This document shows positions 62,027-64,000 of a stretch of DNA of 64,000 bases, piece by piece. This DNA comes from Aerococcus viridans. Lineage in GTDB: Bacteria; Bacillota; Bacilli; Lactobacillales; Aerococcaceae. The notes beneath the pieces were generated by a model. The model was not told the origin of the DNA. It was given only the letters and a program-made list of their open reading frames with translations, and ran no database searches. The stretch spans positions 62,001 to 126,000 of the forward strand of contig NZ_CP014164.1 of NCBI RefSeq assembly GCF_001543285.1. Direction: 5' to 3'. A program made the translations under genes and the position numbers. Numbering within the stretch: the stretch's first letter is position 1; the number at the start of each line of letters is the position of its first letter.

Positions 62027-62224
62027 TGTTACAAGTCGCTCCAAAAGCCTATGAAATCAAGGTTTAACCTGTAACAAGAACTTGCAAAAAGTGGTTCATT
62101 GGTGTAACAACTTGTAACAAGCTTGTTACAAGTTTATAAGTCCCAAAAAGCAAGTGAAAATAAGGGTTTTACACACTTCCGTTTTAACTGTTGTTACAAG
62201 CTTGATACAACTTGTAACAAGAAA
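62027..62224. repeat. Repeat group F: core TTGTAACAA
   Basis: Direct GTAACA at 62071, 62104 and 62114 with inverted TGTTAC at 62125-62130; further TGTTAC at 62027 and 62192 and GTAACA at 62214. ATCAAGGTTTAACCTG (62057-62072) leads in, resembling the TATCAAGGG leaders. The first two direct cores are 33 bp apart with AAGTGG between them. Confidence 0.6.
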
Positions 62225-62396
62225 ATGATAAAAATGCACCATTTTCCCTTATGCTCTTCCACCACTTTTCACCATTCACAAAGTATGCCTAGCTTACCTA
62301 GTAAAGCCTAGCAAGGTCAAACTGGATAGGTTACACTGAGTTGGACAGAAAAGATAAGGTGTGTATACTAAAAGAAACACACTGGAGGAATCTATC

Positions 62397-62662
<266 letters not shown>

Positions 62663-62690
<28 letters not shown>

Positions 62691-63610
62691 TCAAAGCAAA
62701 CAAACATAAGTATTCTATATCAGCGATGTGCCGTGCCCTCAAAATTAACAGAGGATCTTATTATTATGAAGCCAAAAAGAAAGAAAGTGAATCAGAACTC
62801 GAACAAGCAATCATTGAAGAATTCGCAAGAAGTAATAATGCGTTCGGCACGCGGAAATTGAAACCTGTACTTGAAAAGAGAGGTTTTACTGTCTCTCGCC
62901 GTCGTATCGGTCGTATAATGAAAAAATTCCATCTCGTCTCAAAATATAACCGGCCGTCTTACAAACCCCAGAGAACCGGTGTTAATCAAGCTAGAATCGA
63001 AAACATCCTGAACCGTGAGTTCTCACAAGAAGAGCCGATGAAAGTGATCGTCACGGATTTGACTTACGTCAAAGTAGCTACTAAGTGGTTTTATGTATGT
63101 TTTATCCTTGATTTATTTAATCGTGAAATCATTGGTTATTCCGCTGGACCGCATAAGACCGCTGACTTAGTCATGCAGGCCCTGGCGACAGTTAAGGGCG
63201 ATCTACATATGGTGAACACTTTTCATACCGATCGAGGAAAAGAATTTGATAACCATACGATCGATGAATTATTGGATACCTTTGACATTGAACGCTCGTT
63301 AAGTAGAAAAGGAAATCCGTATGACAATGCCGTAGCGGAATCGACATATAAATCGTTTAAGTTTGAATTTGTCTACGACAATCGATTCGATACACTCTAT
63401 GAACTGCAGGTCCAACTTATGGACTACGTCCATTGGTGGAATAATTTCCGTCCGCATGGCGCACTAAACTACGAATCTCCCATAGACTATCGTAAAACTT
63501 GGGAAGAAGAACAGTCTGAAAATGGAAGAGATAAGTCATTCGTCTATCGGTCGGCCACTGAGTCAAAACAGTATGAGGCCAGGACGGAAAGGGTGGTCTT
63601 GCCCTTGTAG
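62663..63610 (+). CDS. IS3-family transposase OrfB
   Basis: The frame opens at about 62663 (DIRAKVEVIKANKHKYSISA) and has a first Met at 62726. DDE integrase core: IVTDLTYVKVATKWFYVCFI (Asp), FHTDRGKEFDNHTIDELL (Asp) and NPYDNAVAESTYKSFKFEFV (Glu). No separate ribosome site, so translation by frameshift from OrfA is expected, as known for the family. Catalytic residues are intact. Confidence 0.88.
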
Positions 63611-63640
63611 TCGTGGACACAGACTGTTACATTAATTAGC

Positions 63641-64000
63641 CGATCGATTGAACGAAAGGCTTCCGCCATTCGGTTGAGAGAGGCAAAAAGAACGTGAACT
63701 TAATTATCTTTTACACTTTATATTTTCTGTTCAATAATGTGTTGACATTCCAAACGGGTAAAAAGGCATCTTGATATAGGGGATCCTTCAAAGGTCATGG
63801 GCGGAAATTAAAGGGACAAATCGAAAAGGGAGGCAAGAGATTGAGCAGAAAAAGGAAGGTTAGGTAGCCAGCCCTTAAGACTTTGAATGGGTTAGATTTT
63901 AAAAAGGGTAGTAGGTTGCTGGATAATTTTTGAATAGGTTGGTCTTGAGTAAGGGGAGATAGAAAGTAAAACAAGGGGAAGGGTTAGGGGGTAGCGAGTG
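63641..64000. other. Right-end sequence without a gene
   Basis: 360 bp, purine-rich toward the end (many GGTTAG/AAGGG runs). No credible reading frame or structure recognised. It may belong to further plasmid-type repeats beyond the window. Confidence 0.5.

Overview
The window looks like low-GC Firmicutes DNA of the order Lactobacillales. Aerococcus or a close relative is my best guess, from overall protein character, the gyrB-gyrA / rpsF-ssb-rpsR / gdpP-rplI-dnaB-purA gene order, and the IS1216 and IS256 elements typical of enterococci and their relatives; no rRNA is present to confirm this. The left half is origin-proximal chromosome, and the right end is plasmid-derived and heavily rearranged.

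Region by region. 1-4.1 kb: end of gyrB, gyrA, and the rpsF-ssb-rpsR operon. 4.1-8.1 kb (minus strand): a glyoxalase-fold protein, an iron-type alcohol dehydrogenase, ilvE behind a leader-peptide attenuator, and a truncated oligopeptide-binding protein. 8.1-10.9 kb: a gene-free stretch with three perfect DnaA boxes and five parS sites. 10.9-16.2 kb: gdpP, rplI, dnaB, purA. 16.3-19.0 kb: a decayed copper-export operon joined to a scrap of an RpiR-type regulator. 19.1-28.4 kb: tRNA-Lys and an integrated phage-satellite-like island of about 9.2 kb, with tyrosine integrase, CI/Cro-type switch, primase and VapE-type helicase, ArpU-like regulator, arm-type sites at both ends and attL/attR. 28.4-32.6 kb: a TPP riboswitch controlling ykoE-ykoD-ykoC-tenA-thiW for thiamine precursor uptake and salvage. 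32.6-48.5 kb: PfpI/DJ-1 protein, two deoxynucleoside kinases, split ThrE exporter, lipoprotein hydrolase, LrgAB, a second branched-chain aminotransferase, nucleoside deoxyribosyltransferase, HD hydrolase, anaerobic ribonucleotide reductase NrdD/NrdG with NrdR boxes, and a DUF438/DUF1858/MIP18 cluster.

48.7-64 kb is mobile DNA. A truncated copB is followed by two same-strand IS1216 copies flanking a ZIP fragment and a potassium-channel-like gene. Next come a relaxase gene split by a segment with two toxin-antitoxin pairs, and a third pair whose toxin is frameshifted. Then follows the most unusual feature: about two dozen short modules (56.2-59.8 kb), each with two direct copies of a core 22 bp apart and then an inverted copy. 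The core sequence changes between module groups while its copies stay matched within a module. They look like iteron-type replication origins, but no initiator gene is visible. IS256 has inserted in one module with a clean 8-bp duplication. After that come a frameshifted unknown gene, a second unknown gene, a degenerate repeat of about 43 bp, another repeat group and an IS3-family element.

Functional links. Riboswitch and ECF genes form one thiamine-salvage unit; deoxyribosyltransferase, HD hydrolase, deoxynucleoside kinase and NrdD/NrdG form a deoxynucleotide supply neighbourhood; both copper-export loci are broken. A short element, TATCAAGGG, occurs beside the plasmid arrays and twice in the satellite's presumed origin, which may tie their replication together.
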